Below are positions 21,301 through 36,300 of a stretch of 64,000 bases of DNA, one piece after another (the stretch's first letter is position 1; each line of letters opens with the position of its first letter). A program made the translations under genes and the position numbers. The notes under the pieces are model-generated. The model did no database searches. It saw only the letters and a list, made by a program, of their open reading frames with translations, and had not been told where the DNA came from. The DNA is taken from positions 4,865,628-4,929,627 of the forward strand of contig JAUPFP010000011.1 in NCBI GenBank assembly GCA_036925085.1, in the 5' to 3' direction. Source of the stretch: Brachycybe producta. Its lineage: Eukaryota; Arthropoda; Diplopoda; Playtdesmida; Andrognathidae.

Positions 21301-24300
21301 GCATATAGATGAAAACAGAAGATGAACTGTGGTCCCAAAAACATGCACAGGACCTTCCGAGATTTATGGGTCCCACATACACCGCAAATAAGTATGCATG
21401 ATGCATCCTAGTTTTGCAGTAAAGCAAGTTATTGAGAAGTTTAAGGCTGTGAAAAAGGAGTTACACATGGTGTTTATAGATTTAGAGAAAACCTGTGATA
21501 GTGTGCTCCGATATTTACTGTGGGAGGTTTTGCAGAAGGGGTGGGGGCAGTTATATCGACATTGTGAAGGATATGTACAGGGAAGCATGGGCAAGTGTCA
21601 GGACTGCCTGTGGAGCCTCGAATAGTTTTACGATAAGAATCTGGGTGCATTGAAGTTCAACACTTAGTGGTTATCTATTTTAGTACTTGGTAAATTACTG
21701 ACTGGGGTAGGTCACGATGCACCTTGATCTATGCTGTTTGCAGATGACAGCAGTTAGGGAATCCAAAGCAGATATAAAGATTAGGGTAGAGAAGACCAGG
21801 AATGCTGTAGAATTAAGGGGGGGTTGAAAATAAGTAGGGCCAAAATAGACTACATGAAATTTAGGTAAGATGTAAACGATGAATCAGAGGATGGGCTTAG
21901 ACTTGGGGACTCCATAATGTAACAGGGACATGACTAAATATTTAGGATCGGTCATACAGGATAATGGTGACATAGATTTAGATATTACAAACAGGATGAA
22001 GGTAGGTTGGCATAAGTAGAGACAGGCTTGTGGCATGTGACGGGAGGGTGCCAATAAAACTAAATGGCAAGTTTTATAGGACAGTGGTTAGACCAGTCTT
22101 GTTGTATGGTTCAGAATGTTGGGCAGCCAAGAAGAGGCAAGGGGATAGACTGAAGGTGGTTGAATTGCTAATGCTAAGGCAGTGGTTCTCAGCCATTGTG
22201 CTTCATTCCCCCTTCCCCAGAACACACTTAGCACTGTTCATGAGGAAATTACGTTTATAAGTGATAACATTTAGATTCGAAGTGCGAATTATATCACCTT
22301 GTCTACTGATAGTTAGAAATCTGGTGCAGTTATCATGTTGCCGTCAGACCGTGAAGTATTTATGGAAACTGCTAATCAAATATTTGCAACCAATAGAAAT
22401 TCAGGTTGCATATCAAGCAAATGTGGTCGCCACAAAAATGCTTGGTGTGTATCTCATGGGACTGATTGCTGACATGCTTGAAAACAGTGGGGCTGATTCG
22501 TATGTGATGCCTGATGAGTTTTGATCTTGTGAAGAGACGGGGCCTTAACAGTGACCCCATTCTCTGTCCTGCAGGACTTAAGTGCCGTTGTATATAGAAA
22601 TATTATTTGGAAAGTGACAACTTCAGTTAGATGGCTTTCTGGATTTTGGTCACTTATACAGCTATTTCTACTTAAATCACAAAAAATGAACAAGGGTGGA
22701 AAACCAATAGAAGATCCTATTCATGATCACTTGAAAACATGAAAACGTCATGATGGACGTGAAAATTAACTGTAGGCCTATGGAAAGAAAGTGTGAAGAA
22801 AGTATGAGAAACAAAATTGGCTTAAAAATTAAAATTGTCTAAAACTGAGAAAAGCCATTATTCCCAGACGGTAAATATTGTAGTAATATCCGGTAAATAC
22901 CGCCCCTTGGAAAAGCTGTGCCAACTCTGGCATATTGTGATATAAATATATTCGTTTATTGAATTTATTGAACCTTTAAATTTTTTTTTTAAGGTTGTTG
23001 GAGTCAGCGATTGCGTTTCTGAAATGGAGAGGAGCGGAATGTTGAGTCGGCAGGAGCCTTTGGGTTTTGATCGACATGGCCGAAAGTATTGGTTCCTTGG
23101 TCGGAGGATATTTGTGTGAGTTGTTAACTGACAAAAAATGTAAATTTAGAGACATTGTGAGACTATTGGCATTTGTTAACTGATGAAATATTTAACTTAT
23201 GCCTTCTTTACAATGTCATTAGTTGTTTTATTACACATTTCTTACGAGGCAATGCTACCGTTGCAGACATAACTAGGGTCGTAGCGACTCAAGTCTAGCG
23301 AGTATTTTCGTCTTCGTAAAACCGCCATTAAAAATATTTTTAACATCTAAGGGCAATAAAAACTTCACAAATAAGAAAACATTCAAGGATTGTATATAGC
23401 CCAAAAATCTTCTTGTTAATGTGGTAATTTTGCCGATGTTAGTCATATTTCCTGTTCCGTCTGTCGTGAGGGCCGGCTTTTTGCCTATTTCTTTATGTCA
23501 ACCAATAGAAACAGAATAACTTAGAAATAAATTTTAAAAATTTGACTATTGTAATAATTTTCAAAATGAAATTCCTATTGAAAGGAATTAAATAGCTTCA
23601 GACAGGGATGTACTGACCCGAGTGGCAACGCAGCGAATGCCACCTGCGCCAGTCCTTCCAGGCGCCGGTGCGTCAAACATTTTACTTTTATACACTGTCG
23701 AGTGGTGCGTGTAATATCTGTTTAGATACGTATTACAAAAACTGTAACACATACTTTTTTGTAATTTAAGTTAATTGTTACCAGCACATTAAAATATACA
23801 ATTTTAATTATACTGTATTACTTGAAAATTAAAAATAGTAAATTAAAAATAGAAACAAGCCAACAGAAGCCTAACAAAGTTATGAAGGCGTCGGGATGTT
23901 TTTTAAACTACGAGACATCGAAAATCCTCTCAAAACTGGAAGGCCATTGGGAGCCTCTCAAAGCTAAGAAGCCTCTAAGCATATAGAAATTGTGAAGCTC
24001 TCGGGAACTTCTCAAAATTGGATGGACCTTGAGAGCCTCTTTTGTAACTGAAGTGTAATTTTACATTTACCAAACTTTAAAAACTACTTCGATTTCATAC
24101 GTGTTTACATGTACGGTGCTATATTGAAAAAAATGTTGCTGCTTTTTTTGGCTCGCTTTGCTCGCAACTAAAAAATACGTATTGGAATGGAGACGAAGCG
24201 CTGATGCCGGATATTTCCTACCTATCGAGCGATTCGAAAGACGAATAAAGCCCGAAGATTTGAGTTTTCGAATCTCGAATATTTTTCAAGATTCGTAGGA

Positions 24301-27300
24301 TTCGTGGATTGGAATCTCCCATCCTATCCGTCCCCCTAGTTTATTGTTCAACACAGGACAGGTCTTGATCTGTTTGGGGCTCTTCTTTTCTATCAGTTGA
24401 CATACTACTGATGCTACTAATAAAATGCATAAATAACAGTGCAACTTAAGCTAAGGTGCAAACAGTCAATATCTCTTTACAGTTTGTAATCAGATAGGTT
24501 CTAGAACGGTTTGATTGTTCTTGCATCTCACTATTGATTAACTTATCGTTGTGTTTGAATCTGTGAGTCAGCTAACTCCCATATTCTTATAAATGCTATA
24601 CACTAGAAGAAAGAAAGTTGAATTATATACATACAGGGTGGCCCATGTCATTATCTTATTTGGTGTGCCTATAATTTTGAAACATTTTTATTTAGTCAAT
24701 ATTTTTTATTGTCAATGTCCAAAAAATAATATCGTCCAAGTGACCTACTCTAGACACTTTGCAAAGTTGGGCTTGTTTTATTGCACTTTCCATCACTGAA
24801 TTAAGAGGCTACATCACAAAATTACTTCGAAAAATCTCCGCAAAGAGCGCTAGCATAGTTTTTCTATTGAGCACAGTGGTGGCAATATGTTTGTTTTTTA
24901 TATTTAAAGTTGTCCAATATAAAGTGTTCAAGGTGCAATGTGCACCTTATGCTGGCCGAGTGATATAATGATAAAACATTGGTTAGTGTGGTTGTATTTT
25001 TAAAAATATTTCAAAATCGCGAATTTCTAACTCTTATGTTAAACTCCATTGAGTACGCCCAAATAAGAAGAAAAAACATCTATTAAAATGCTCGTGAAAT
25101 TACCTAAAGATAATTAAATAAAAAACGAAAAAAAATCAGCACGTGTTGGCTTCATTGTGGTTTTTTAAAATTATTTTTTAGGTATTTTTACGAAGATTTT
25201 AATGGATGTTTCTTGCTTATGAACGCATATTCAACGTAGTTTAACATATAAGGGTTAGAAATTCGCGAATTTGAAATAGTTTTTAAAAATGGAACTGCAC
25301 TTATCAATTTTTTTGTCATTCTATCACTCGATCAGCATATATTTAAGGTGCACATTGCACTTTAAAAACTTAATATTGGACAACTTTAAATATAAAAAAT
25401 AAACATATTGCCGCGACTGTGTATTTTAAAAATCAACATTTTGTCTTTAACATTGGGTCTATTGGCTCAGTTGAAAAAACGATGTGGAGATTTTTCGAAG
25501 TAATTTTGTGTCACCTTGGTGGCCAGTGCATGGCACCAAAATGTGAGATAAAATGTTTCGAATAAAAATAGTCACAATTTCCGCACGTTTATGTGGTGTG
25601 TATTTGTTAGCAATGAATTTCGCACTGCTATGCTACACAACTGTAAACAAATTAATGACAGAATGTTTCAAAACAAAATGGCGGCAATTTCATATAGGGT
25701 GATGACATTTTCGCCCTCCTATATAAACAATTCAATTTACGTGAAACAGAAAGTTTAGCAGTTATTGTAGATTGAAACTTGCAAAGTAAATGTATTTTTT
25801 AAAATGATTTTGTGTAGTGTTTTAAATCACTTCGATTTAAATCACGTATTTTTTTATAGGAGCATAGCCTGCGTAGTCATGGTTGTATACACAATTTTGG
25901 ACAAAGTATATGAGATTTCTTATTGATATCATCATAAGATGTATGATTTGGGATCACAGGTCGGGCGTCTCGTGTCTCTTTATGGCCAGGGTGTTTTTTT
26001 TTTCGCAATTTACGAGTTTTAAAGTAATTTAGCCAGAAAAAAACGACGATTGTAGTAATATTATCAGAATTTATTGGTGAAAGCAAAGATTAATAATTTG
26101 AAGGTTTTATAGTTTTGCCGTGTTTATTTAGCAATTATATATATATTTTTTTTTTATTAATATGTGTTAACTGTATTTAGAGAGGATGACAAATGTGAAG
26201 TGTGGTATTACACAACTAAGGCTCAGATGCAGGAACTGCTCGAAGTGCTCGATCCGAATGATTTGGAATTGGAGCTTTGCAGTATGATCGAAGAGCAGAA
26301 GAGCGAGATTCAGCGCCAGATGGAAATCACGGAGACACTGACTTCCAATGCAAGAGGAAATAAGAAGTCGTACTTGGATATTGAAAATGGTATTATTTCG
26401 TGCCGCTGTTGTCATCGTTGGTAAAAATTTTTGACTGATTTTAAGTGTTTAATTTTCCAATTGTATTAGCACAACTAGTTAAGATTCAGGCGGAACGAGC
26501 AATGCAGAAAGCCCGCGAGGAAGCAGATAGGTTAGAAATGGAGAAGCAAGAGGCAGCCGCTAAGATGGCCGAAGAAGCAAATGTGGTAACTATTAGATAG
26601 CGTTTAGACTTTGTTGAAAAAATATTTTGGAAGGAAATATAAAAAAAAAAGTAGATCCGTATTTTTTGTTTTGTACATCTCCCATAAATTCACAAATTGT
26701 GCCCATTAAAGTTTGATACTTTTGTCCGAAATATACTCAAGGGCCAAACATATTATTTCTGAAAGTACTTTAGAGAATTATCAGGGTGTCTGGTTTTTCT
26801 AGTTTGTAGAAGAAGAAAAACAAATTAACCCGTTTTTTTTTTGTTTAAACCTGTTTTTTGGTTTAAACTAGAGGTGGGACGAATCCTAAATTTTCTCGAA
26901 TCCGAATCCTAAAAGGTTTTTGAATTTCTCGAATCCTTCATATAAGAATCCTTTATTATTCATTAAAAAGATACAAATCGGTGAGTCATTTCTCCTAAAG
27001 ACACTTGCCCTAAAGCCATTTGCCCTATAGAGACTTGCCCTATATGCACTTGCCCTAGAGGGACATTTGCCCTAAAACCATTTGCAATAAAGAGACATTT
27101 TTCATAAAACCATTTGCAATAAAGAGACATTTTTCATAAAACCATTTGCCCTAATCAGTAGTGTAAATTCACGTCATTTGGCGTTTTTTTGTATGCCATA
27201 CTCCATACACCGGTCTGAATCGTGTCAGTTGCGATTCAGACCCGCAACATTGAAGCGGAACAGCCCCGCAACAATGTATTGCAACAAATGATCCAGATGT

Positions 27301-30300
27301 GTACTAGACTTTATAACTATTTAGAAACACATTCAATGGGTGAGTGGGTTGAAACCACTTGGAGTTCAAAATATTAATAAATGGGCTGCATTTATAGTAG
27401 GACCACCCCTGTAATAAGTCAAAATAAAATTTTCCGATGCTATGATACATCCAAGTACTTAAAGCCCTGTTTCCACTTAACGAGAATAAGCTTCAAATGA
27501 ATTTTACACTTGACCCTCCACCGCTGCCGTTTTATTGGAGAGCCGACCCAATTGTTGAGTGCGGAAATCGGTTAACATTTGTTCGCCGATCCGATGTTTG
27601 CCGATTAACAGTAAATCAGCAAAAATCGGCTCGGTACAGCCTTAATAATGATATCACTACATGTATAGTATAACTGATGCAAACGGAGGGATTGTTTTAG
27701 TTCATATTTTTTTGCAATGATGACTTAAAATATAACCGTAATTTTGTTAGACAACACCACCGAGCTCCAGAAAATTAAAATTTGATCTATAACGGCATGA
27801 GCCGAAACTTCATCAAAAAGCGATAAGTTCATCGAGGGACTCGGTTCACTAAATGTCAAGTTTTTAAAGCGTGTTTCTGAAAATAATTGTTCCTTGTGTT
27901 GAGATGATTATTTTGGGCTGTGTCACAACCATCCTTCTCTCACAAGAACTTTCTGAGATGTTTTTATCTCAAATTAATTTTGCACGAAAGTCCCGAACTT
28001 TTATAAGAAAACAAAATTGTGAGTCGTTTTTTAGGGATCTGATTTTCTCAATTATTTTCTTTCAATTAGGTGGTCAAGCATATACAAATTCAGAATTTTG
28101 GTTTTTTATTTATCATAATTAGGAGCTGACGGTAGAGAATAACATTGCAGAGATGGTGACAGACGTCATTGAAACGACTGAGGAAATTGTTACTGTTACT
28201 AGTACGACCACTGTGACGACAACAACTGTCACAAAAGGTTTGTTATCACGAAGTTTACAGAAACTTACTGTGTACATATATATTTATCGCGTTTGTTTTC
28301 TTCGTAAAGAAGTACCAGTAATGATGCCAGAATCTTCAAGTGGTGATAATGTTGAAAGCAAAATGGCTGTTGATGAGACAAAGGAAGTTGTGGTGAAAGA
28401 CGGTAAGGATATGAAAATAATTTGTTGTAGAGGTGAGACGAATCCTAAATTTTCTCGTATCCGAATCCTAAACGGTTCGTGAATCTCTCGAATCCTTCAT
28501 ATAAGAATCCTGTATTATTCATTAAGAAGATACAAATAAATAAAATAATATTAAATATTAAAGTTTTATTAATAAAAAACAGTGTGGCATGCAGGGTAGC
28601 CACAAAGTGATATTGGTGATCTGGGTACCACCGAAATTGCACCAATCGCTATTTTTTTGTTAGTGAACTCTTCTATTGGACGTCAATGGAGTTGAAACTA
28701 ATTTTACCAAGGTTTTTAACAGTTTTTTTATGGTTAGGATTCGAAAGACGAAAAAAGCGCTAAGAGTCGAGTTTTCGAATCTCGAATATTTTTCTAGATT
28801 CGCGGGATGTGAGGATTTAAATGTCCTATCTCTAATTTCGTGTTTATTTTCGTGACTTGTTTGTTTTTTATATATATTTCAGAGTTATGTGAAGACATGC
28901 TTTCTGAGAATAAGAACAAAAAAGCTGATGAAAGTTCTGATGGTAAAAAAGATGGAAATTTGTTGTGAATAATAACCATAGTAAAATTCTGCCTAATTCT
29001 TGCAGGACGAACAGGGATTGTCACCCGGTCAAAAACTGGTTCTCTTCTTCCTCGAACATTCAACCTCGACGACCTTCGTGCGAGAGCCAATCCGCTTATC
29101 GGCAAGAAGGGCGATCTAGAACGAGATCAGAAAGATGGCGACATTCTGCTCGTCATCAATAAGGATGGAGAGATTTCTCGGGTTCCTAGATCCAAAGCTG
29201 GAATTATGGGCTCTTCTACTCCTTTCTTGTACAAACTAGGATGTGATGGAACTTACAAGGCCTTTGTTAACCAATTTACGACTCATACGTTGGCTTTAAA
29301 TAAGCCTCAACATGCCGAAGAGAGGGACAAGAAGCGGCACTTGTCTCATAAATTTAGTTTGACCATGGCAAGCGAGTTCAAATGGAATGGAACCATCGCA
29401 GGTATACAAAGCTGGTTTAGTTGTGTAGTATTTTTTTATACAATAACGTAAAACAGCGTTCGTTAAGAAGCTTTAGAATCGCCACAGACGTGCATGGGGC
29501 GATATATGGGCTGCTATAACTATTGGCCGACGTAACTATCTGCCGTTATATGGGTGCTGACATCGTTAAAACAATTATCGTTTGCGAAAAAATGTTTTTA
29601 AAAATATTTCTAACAGTTTATAAAATATAAAAGATATGTCATGAATAATAAAATAAAATTAACCTACCTTCATAACTTGTTGAAATTCCTGTAAAACGAT
29701 CACAAGAGGCAAAAATAGACGAACCATGTACACGACTTGCAAACTTTTTTCGTTGGATCGTTATCTTTTTTTTTTCGCGGACGACCCAACGGAAAAACAG
29801 ATCTGCCAGAGAAGTTCAGTTGTAGGAGTTACTGAGTCGGGTTCTTACTCCTCTTGTGTGCGTTTCATCGGAATACAACAGGATTATCAAAGAAAGTTAA
29901 TTTTGTTTACTTATTCATGACATACCGTTTGTATTTTAATTAAGACATTAGAAATATTTTTAAAAACTATTGTTCGCAAATGGTAATAGTGTTAACAATG
30001 TCAGCGCCCCTGTAACGGCCGATATTTGTACCAGCCCATATTTATAGTAGCCTATATAGCGCCCCATTGACGTCCGTGGCGCTTCTAAAGTCACTTAACA
30101 TGTGTGTTGCACATTGATGTTGTGCGTCGTTGTACCCGACTTTAGGTAATAAAATCTTCGAATTCACAAGTACTGCATTGATGTTGGAGTTGTCTTCACA
30201 TGAGTGCATTGCTAGTATGTGTCACAAGGATCGTTCACCTGAGTTTGGTTGTTATCAATCTTCTTGATGTGCGACCCTTTTCAAGAACATTGTTATTTTA

Positions 30301-33300
30301 TAAACATTAGTGCAAGAAGCCATACTAAAGGAAACAAACGGGTTTTACACTTTAATGGGTTTTTTATTATTTTGGTGTCATTTTTGTATGTTTTCAAATA
30401 CAGAAAGCTTCTACTATTTTATTGCTTTCTGTTAAAATTATGATAATTAAGCTTGAATGACCTCAGTGTCTCTTATTTATATCATGAACATTTTGTTTGT
30501 CAGGTTCTCGTGCGTTAACGGTCAGCACATTGCGATCGACTATTATTCAGTTGGAAAATGCACTTCCTACGCCTCTGCTCCACCCAAACTGGAGTATCCA
30601 CCGTACAAACTGGCTAAAGGCTGTTAACATGTGCACTACACCCAAGGACTTTGCTCTGGCTCTCAATATATTAGAAAGTTCGATGAAACCAGTAATCTTC
30701 AATCACGTTTGGCATGAATCCCTGGGTCACACTAAGTTACGGCGAACGACCTTACTAGAAAGGGAGGAACGTAAAAAGCAGGAGAAGCGAGATCGGAAAG
30801 AAGCCGAAGATGAGGTGGATAGATCGATGTGGGTCAAGTATCCACTTGGATTGAGGCATCAGGTTAGGAACGATTTAAACCACGTGTTATAGTTGCTGCA
30901 CCTTAGAGGCTGGTGATATCGTGGGATTGACAAGAACGCCACGCTTTGTCTATTGTGTTATTTTGCTTAAATTTTTAGTCAAACTCCTCTGATGTCACAA
31001 AATTCAAAATATAGAGCAGTAACTTTACGTGAGCTTTGTATGTAACTGACCTTAAGTATATATCGTGATTGTAGGTCTGGAAGCAGAAAGGCGAAGAGTA
31101 TCGCATCAGTGGTCAAGGTGGTTGGATGTGGCTAAGTTCGGTGCGCCATTACCATTTCCAACCGTGTTTTAAGATGGGTCTTCGTGGCGGGCCATATAAG
31201 TTGGTCATCACTACACGGGGTTTGTTTTGTATATTTAATACTAGGGGTTTTATTGCCGGTTTTATCGTTACCGGTATATTTTGTTACATCGGTATTACCG
31301 GCAAATTGACCTTTCAATACCAGTTTTTCGGTAAAGTGTTTTATATTAATTTATATAAAAGAATTGACCAATATTTAAGAACCACTGAGTTTGAAATTAA
31401 AGTTTCACATTATCACATATTGTCACTTGTGCTGTGCGTGTGTGCAAATTCATGAAGAGAATTGGAGAGAATATAACGTACGGCTGAGCGATAGTAAGCA
31501 ATCGATGGTGAAAAACAGAAACACTAAAAACATTTGCTGTCTTACACACACACACAGCCACCGCTCGCATGTAGAAATTAACGGTATATCTAAAAATAGT
31601 GAATAAAATAGAAGAACAGATTGTGAGATAAAATGTTTTGTTTCAATGGTATATCAATTTTTAGTTTTATTTCCAAAATTCACCAGTTCGGGTAATGCTG
31701 TATTAGCGAAAAACCGGTAATGCTATAATATGACTGGTAATGGAAACCCTATTTAATACTGTTTAAAACTTGTGATCTCAATTTATTCATTTTTTTTTTG
31801 TTTTTTGAAAATTGATTTGCAGTTGGTGAAAAACCGAAAGATGACGCAAGTGTTATGCAAGTGGACGCCAAAAAGGTTATTGTCGATAAAAAGGTGGAAG
31901 CAGATACTGAGGATGTTGCTAACAATGAGGAGAAAATGGAAGTGGACGAAATTAACCCTGGTGGCGCTAGTGGCAGTGATGTCAAGAACAATGCTGTTGT
32001 TGAAAAGGTGGATGAGAGCAAGAATGAAATGGTGGCAGATACGCTGGATTTGTCGAGTGTTGGCTCAGTGGTTAAGACTGAAAGAGTTGAAGCCAGTGAA
32101 ATGGAAAATGGGGACGACAATGAAGATGTGAAGAAAGACAAGAACGACACAAAGTCCAGTAAGTTGGTTTTGCTATTGTAAAGAATACAAAAATTACCCC
32201 CTTGTCATTATTGTTTGTTTTGTGGTTGAGTGGGGGGGGGGGGGGGGTCTGTGATGTTTTGGTGGTTACACATTTGAGTAATACTATTGAGTTCTTGTTT
32301 AAGAGGCTACATCACAGAATTACTTTGAAAAATCTCTGCAAAGTTCACCAACGTCGTTTTTCTATTGAGCCCATAGGCAAATGTTAAAGGAAAAATGTTA
32401 ATTTATAAAATTCACAGTCGTAACAATATGTTTATTTTTCATATTTAAAGTTGTCCAATATTAAGTTTTCAAAGTGCAATGTGCACCTTAAATATATGCT
32501 GATCGAGTGATAGAATGACAAAAAATTGGTAAGTGCAGTTATATTTTTAAAAACTATTTCAAAATCGCGAATATCTAACTCTTATGTTAAACTACATTGA
32601 GTAAACCCAAATAAGAAAAAAAACATCTATTAAAATGCTTGTAAAATTACCTAAAAATAATTTTAAAAAAAACGAAAAAATATCAGCACGTGTTGGCTTC
32701 ATTGTCGTTTAATTGTGGTTTTTTTAAAATTATTCTTTAGGTATTTTTACGAACATTTTAATGGATGTTTCTTGCTTATGAACGCATATTCAACGTAGTT
32801 TAATATTTAAGTGTTAGAAATTCGCGATTTTGAAATAGTTTTTTTAAAAAATATAACCGCACTTACCAATTTTTTCTTCTTATATCGTTCGATCAGCATA
32901 TATTTAAGTTGCACTTTGAAAACTTAATATTGGACAACTTTAAATACGAATAACAAATATATTGCTGCGACTGTGTATTTTAAAAATTAACATTTTTTCT
33001 TTAACATTCGGTCTATGGGTTCAATGGAAAAATGATGCTAGCGGAGATTTTTTGAAGTAATTTTGCATTGTAGCCTCTTAAGCAAGTTATGGTTCTCATT
33101 TTTTGGTTGCAGTCATTTATATGCATGCAGTTTGTGCTCTTGATTTATTATCTTCTTATTGGCTTCAACGTTTTCTGTACTGGGTACTACCAAAAAGTAG
33201 AACAAAGCTCTGCTGTTGGCCACAATGCCACATAATGTGGTGAGCTGTGGTTTTCCATGTTGTGCTACTCATTAATACGTATTGTCTCCTAATGATAACC

Positions 33301-36300
33301 CACTTTTATGCTATTATATATATGGTTGCACAGATTGAAGTTGTCAGCAAATGGTATAGATTAATGACCCACAATAGGAGTAATGATGAATCAAGCCTGT
33401 TCTTAACAACAAGGGCCAAAGCTTTCATAAAATAAAAAAAAACTTAAGACAAACACATTTTTTTTTCTAAGTAAACTGATTAGCATAAGCGAATGCAACT
33501 CAACTGTACCTTTACAAGTGTTACAGTAGTCAGTTCATGTATTTCGAATATCGCGTGGCTATATTCAGAATTATTAATTATTTATCATGATAATCCGTGT
33601 GACTTTTTGTTTCACTTTGCTGTTAAAGTTATTTTTTGTTTTCTATTATACAGTGTTTAGCAAAGCTTTGGCGATGGCAAAACATGACGACACCGTGTAC
33701 GAGCTTGTGGATGTTTCTGCTGGTCTTGCTGCTTCTCTACGTCTTGTGTATCGCAAGATAGCAAAGCCCACGAGAATTGATGGTTTTCTTGAGCGTCGTC
33801 TCCAACTAAAGGAACTACAGGAGAAGCTTGGAGATAAAGGAAGCATAGTGGATGCTTCTCAGGATGACGGGAATACTTTAAAAATAGCAAAGAATGCGAT
33901 TGTCTCGACACATGTCAAAGATGGTAGCATTCTTATTCCTGGTTCTACTAGCAACAGACCTGGCACTAGCCTTTTGAAATTGAAACTAGAAGACAAGAGG
34001 TTGTTAAAACCACTTCCATCAGTCCAAACTGTTGTGAACGACAAACGTTTGCCTAATGGGGATATTGGTTTTAGTGCTCTTACGACTGAAAAGGCGTTCA
34101 AAATTAGATCGGAATTGCAGGAATTGCAACAGTCAGAGAAGTATGTAAAGTGTTACTCTGTTTTATGCCGGTCCAGTACGAAAACGTCGAACTCTACAAA
34201 GTGCTCGTGTTATTCCACGGTCTGCCGGTACGCAGAGGCGCTTCGTAATAGGGTGAGGGTAGCAGCCGGTGATCGACCTGGTCCCTCTATAAAGGCACTT
34301 CTTGGAAATTATTCTAGCAACACGAATAACAATAACTTGTTGTTAAAGCAGCAAGTATTGAAACCAGTTGATACACTGGTTAAAGATGCCACGAACGGCC
34401 TTCAAGCGCCTAATCGTCTTGTTTCGTCTGTAAAACCATTGGCAAACAAGTCAGCTGACCCAGAACCAAGTACAAATAAACTTATCCTCGCTGCATTGAC
34501 AGGCTCAAACGTTTCTTCACCTGTTACTAATCCGACTGGTTTACGTGCTAGTGCTATGCAAACAAACGTTCCCAACTGCAATTCGGTTAAAACTCTGTCT
34601 GCCGAAAATACGAGTATTAAGGTCTGTGGTGGCACTTCAAGTGTATTGCAGAATAATCTGTCCGGAGTTGATTCTATACCTGGTGTTGGTACGGAGACGT
34701 CCAAAGTTGTCGTGCAGAACACTTTGTCGACCGTGACGACGGTCACGAAGACTATTACTACTGCTACCACTGTAAAAAGTGAAAATGGTGTAGGTGTAAC
34801 ACTGTCCAAACCAAACAAAGTAGACTGTGGGGCTGCCGTTCAAGTAGTGACTACAAATACAATATCGGCAATTTCGACTAGTAGTTCGATTATTTCGCAG
34901 AACACGACGCTAATCAATAGTAAAACAGTTTCAAATCCCATTGATTCTGCAACTGATGCGACAAAAATGTCAACGTCAACCAGTTTTGGTGTCACTTCCT
35001 CTGTTATTGCAAAGTCACAGTTTTCTACTGAAACAACTTCCGGCAAGGTTTACTTGGCCAAAATTACGAAAGTGACAAAGAAGAAATCGCAGCAGCAGCA
35101 GCTGAAAACAAAGGCAGGGTTGGGTATTTTGCCTTCAACGCACAAGTACATGACAAAGGGGAAAAAACAGAGCATCATGGTCTTGCCCCAGAATGACTTG
35201 AGGAAGTTAGCGAGAAGGGGTGGAAATCGGGAGGTGGCGGGTTTTAATCCGAATGCAAAACCGAATGCCTATAGTTGGCCATATCCTTGTGCACGGCCAG
35301 CATTTAAAACGTGCTGGCGATACCGCACTCAAACCATGCGGAGTATTCATGCAGCTGCCATGCAACTTCGCATTCTATGGTCTTGTTTACGATGGGACGA
35401 CATGCAGACAAAGCCGCCACCCGGAGGTACAACCACTGTAACCAGTGAGACCGAAGTGATCACGATCGAGTTGCTGAAGCGTCGAGATGTCGGAAGTTTC
35501 GGCCTGCGTTCTGAATACCTTATTCGCAAAATCATTGTTCCGATTGATTTACCTAGTAAACCTAGAGGTAAAGAATTAGCCGATTAATGAGAATATCGTG
35601 AAATAATGGGTATTTTTTTTTGGCTTAAGAAAAAACGATACCTCAGAGAAGTGGACTTCGTGAGAGGAAACGCCCCGAATCGCCTCAAAATCGTGGCCCA
35701 TCAGTATCTGAAGTTTGGGTTCCGGAGGAGGAGTTGGAGCTCTGGGAAATAAAGCAGTTTGGTGAAAAGTACGTTTTTTTGTTGTACGCTTATTCTTTAA
35801 TTGCAAGTACTTTATTTTTATGTTTGGGTTATATTCTTCACAAATACTTTGTTGCCTGTAAGAAAAGTTAAAATAATTAACGATTGTTAATTGATTAAAA
35901 CTTGCAAGATAGCAATGAGCACAGCAATTAGTCGCTTGTGATTCCTTGTTTTTTTTTCTCTTAACATTGATCGGCTGTATACAACCGTTATTAATTTTAT
36001 GTATTGATTGATCTTTGCAAAGAATCGAGAAACAGCAGCAAGTAATGCGTGAAAAAATTGCGCAGCAACAAGCTCAGCAAAGCGCCCAACAGATCAAAGC
36101 ACAGATGGAGGCACAGCTGAAATTGCAACGACAGGCCATGCAACAAAAACGACTTCTCGAACAACAAAAGATTCCCGTTGTTACTACAACCGTTTCTGCA
36201 CCCGTTGTGCCCACTGTTGTCATTCCCAGTGCAACTGTTGCCAAGGTTCAGTTTCAGTTAGAAGTTGAACGTTTTGACCGGCTTCTCGAGTCTTGTCTGA

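Larger units (their letters stand above)
17950..22993 (+). other. BPTF intron 1 (5.0 kb), filled with transposon remnants
   Basis: Holds an AAGGCTGTAC MITE (18240), a 950 bp foldback (18686), an ACAGGC MITE (19668), an old gypsy leader/LTR remnant (about 20258-21290) with an hAT MITE inside it (20524), and a broken LINE (21398-22200). The stretch from 22260 to 22990 has no recognised element. The acceptor is TTTTTTTTTTAAG at 22993. Confidence 0.85.
26586..28122 (+). other. BPTF intron 4 (1.5 kb)
   Basis: Contains a left-end fragment of the TAGAGGTG MITE (about 26873-26975), a short tandem repeat (26990-27160) and the right part of an AAGGCTGTAC MITE (27508-27643). No exon recognised. Confidence 0.7.

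Noticed and set aside
31749..32150. 133-codon Ser/Thr-rich minus-strand ORF
   Set aside because: Antisense shadow of BPTF exon 11.
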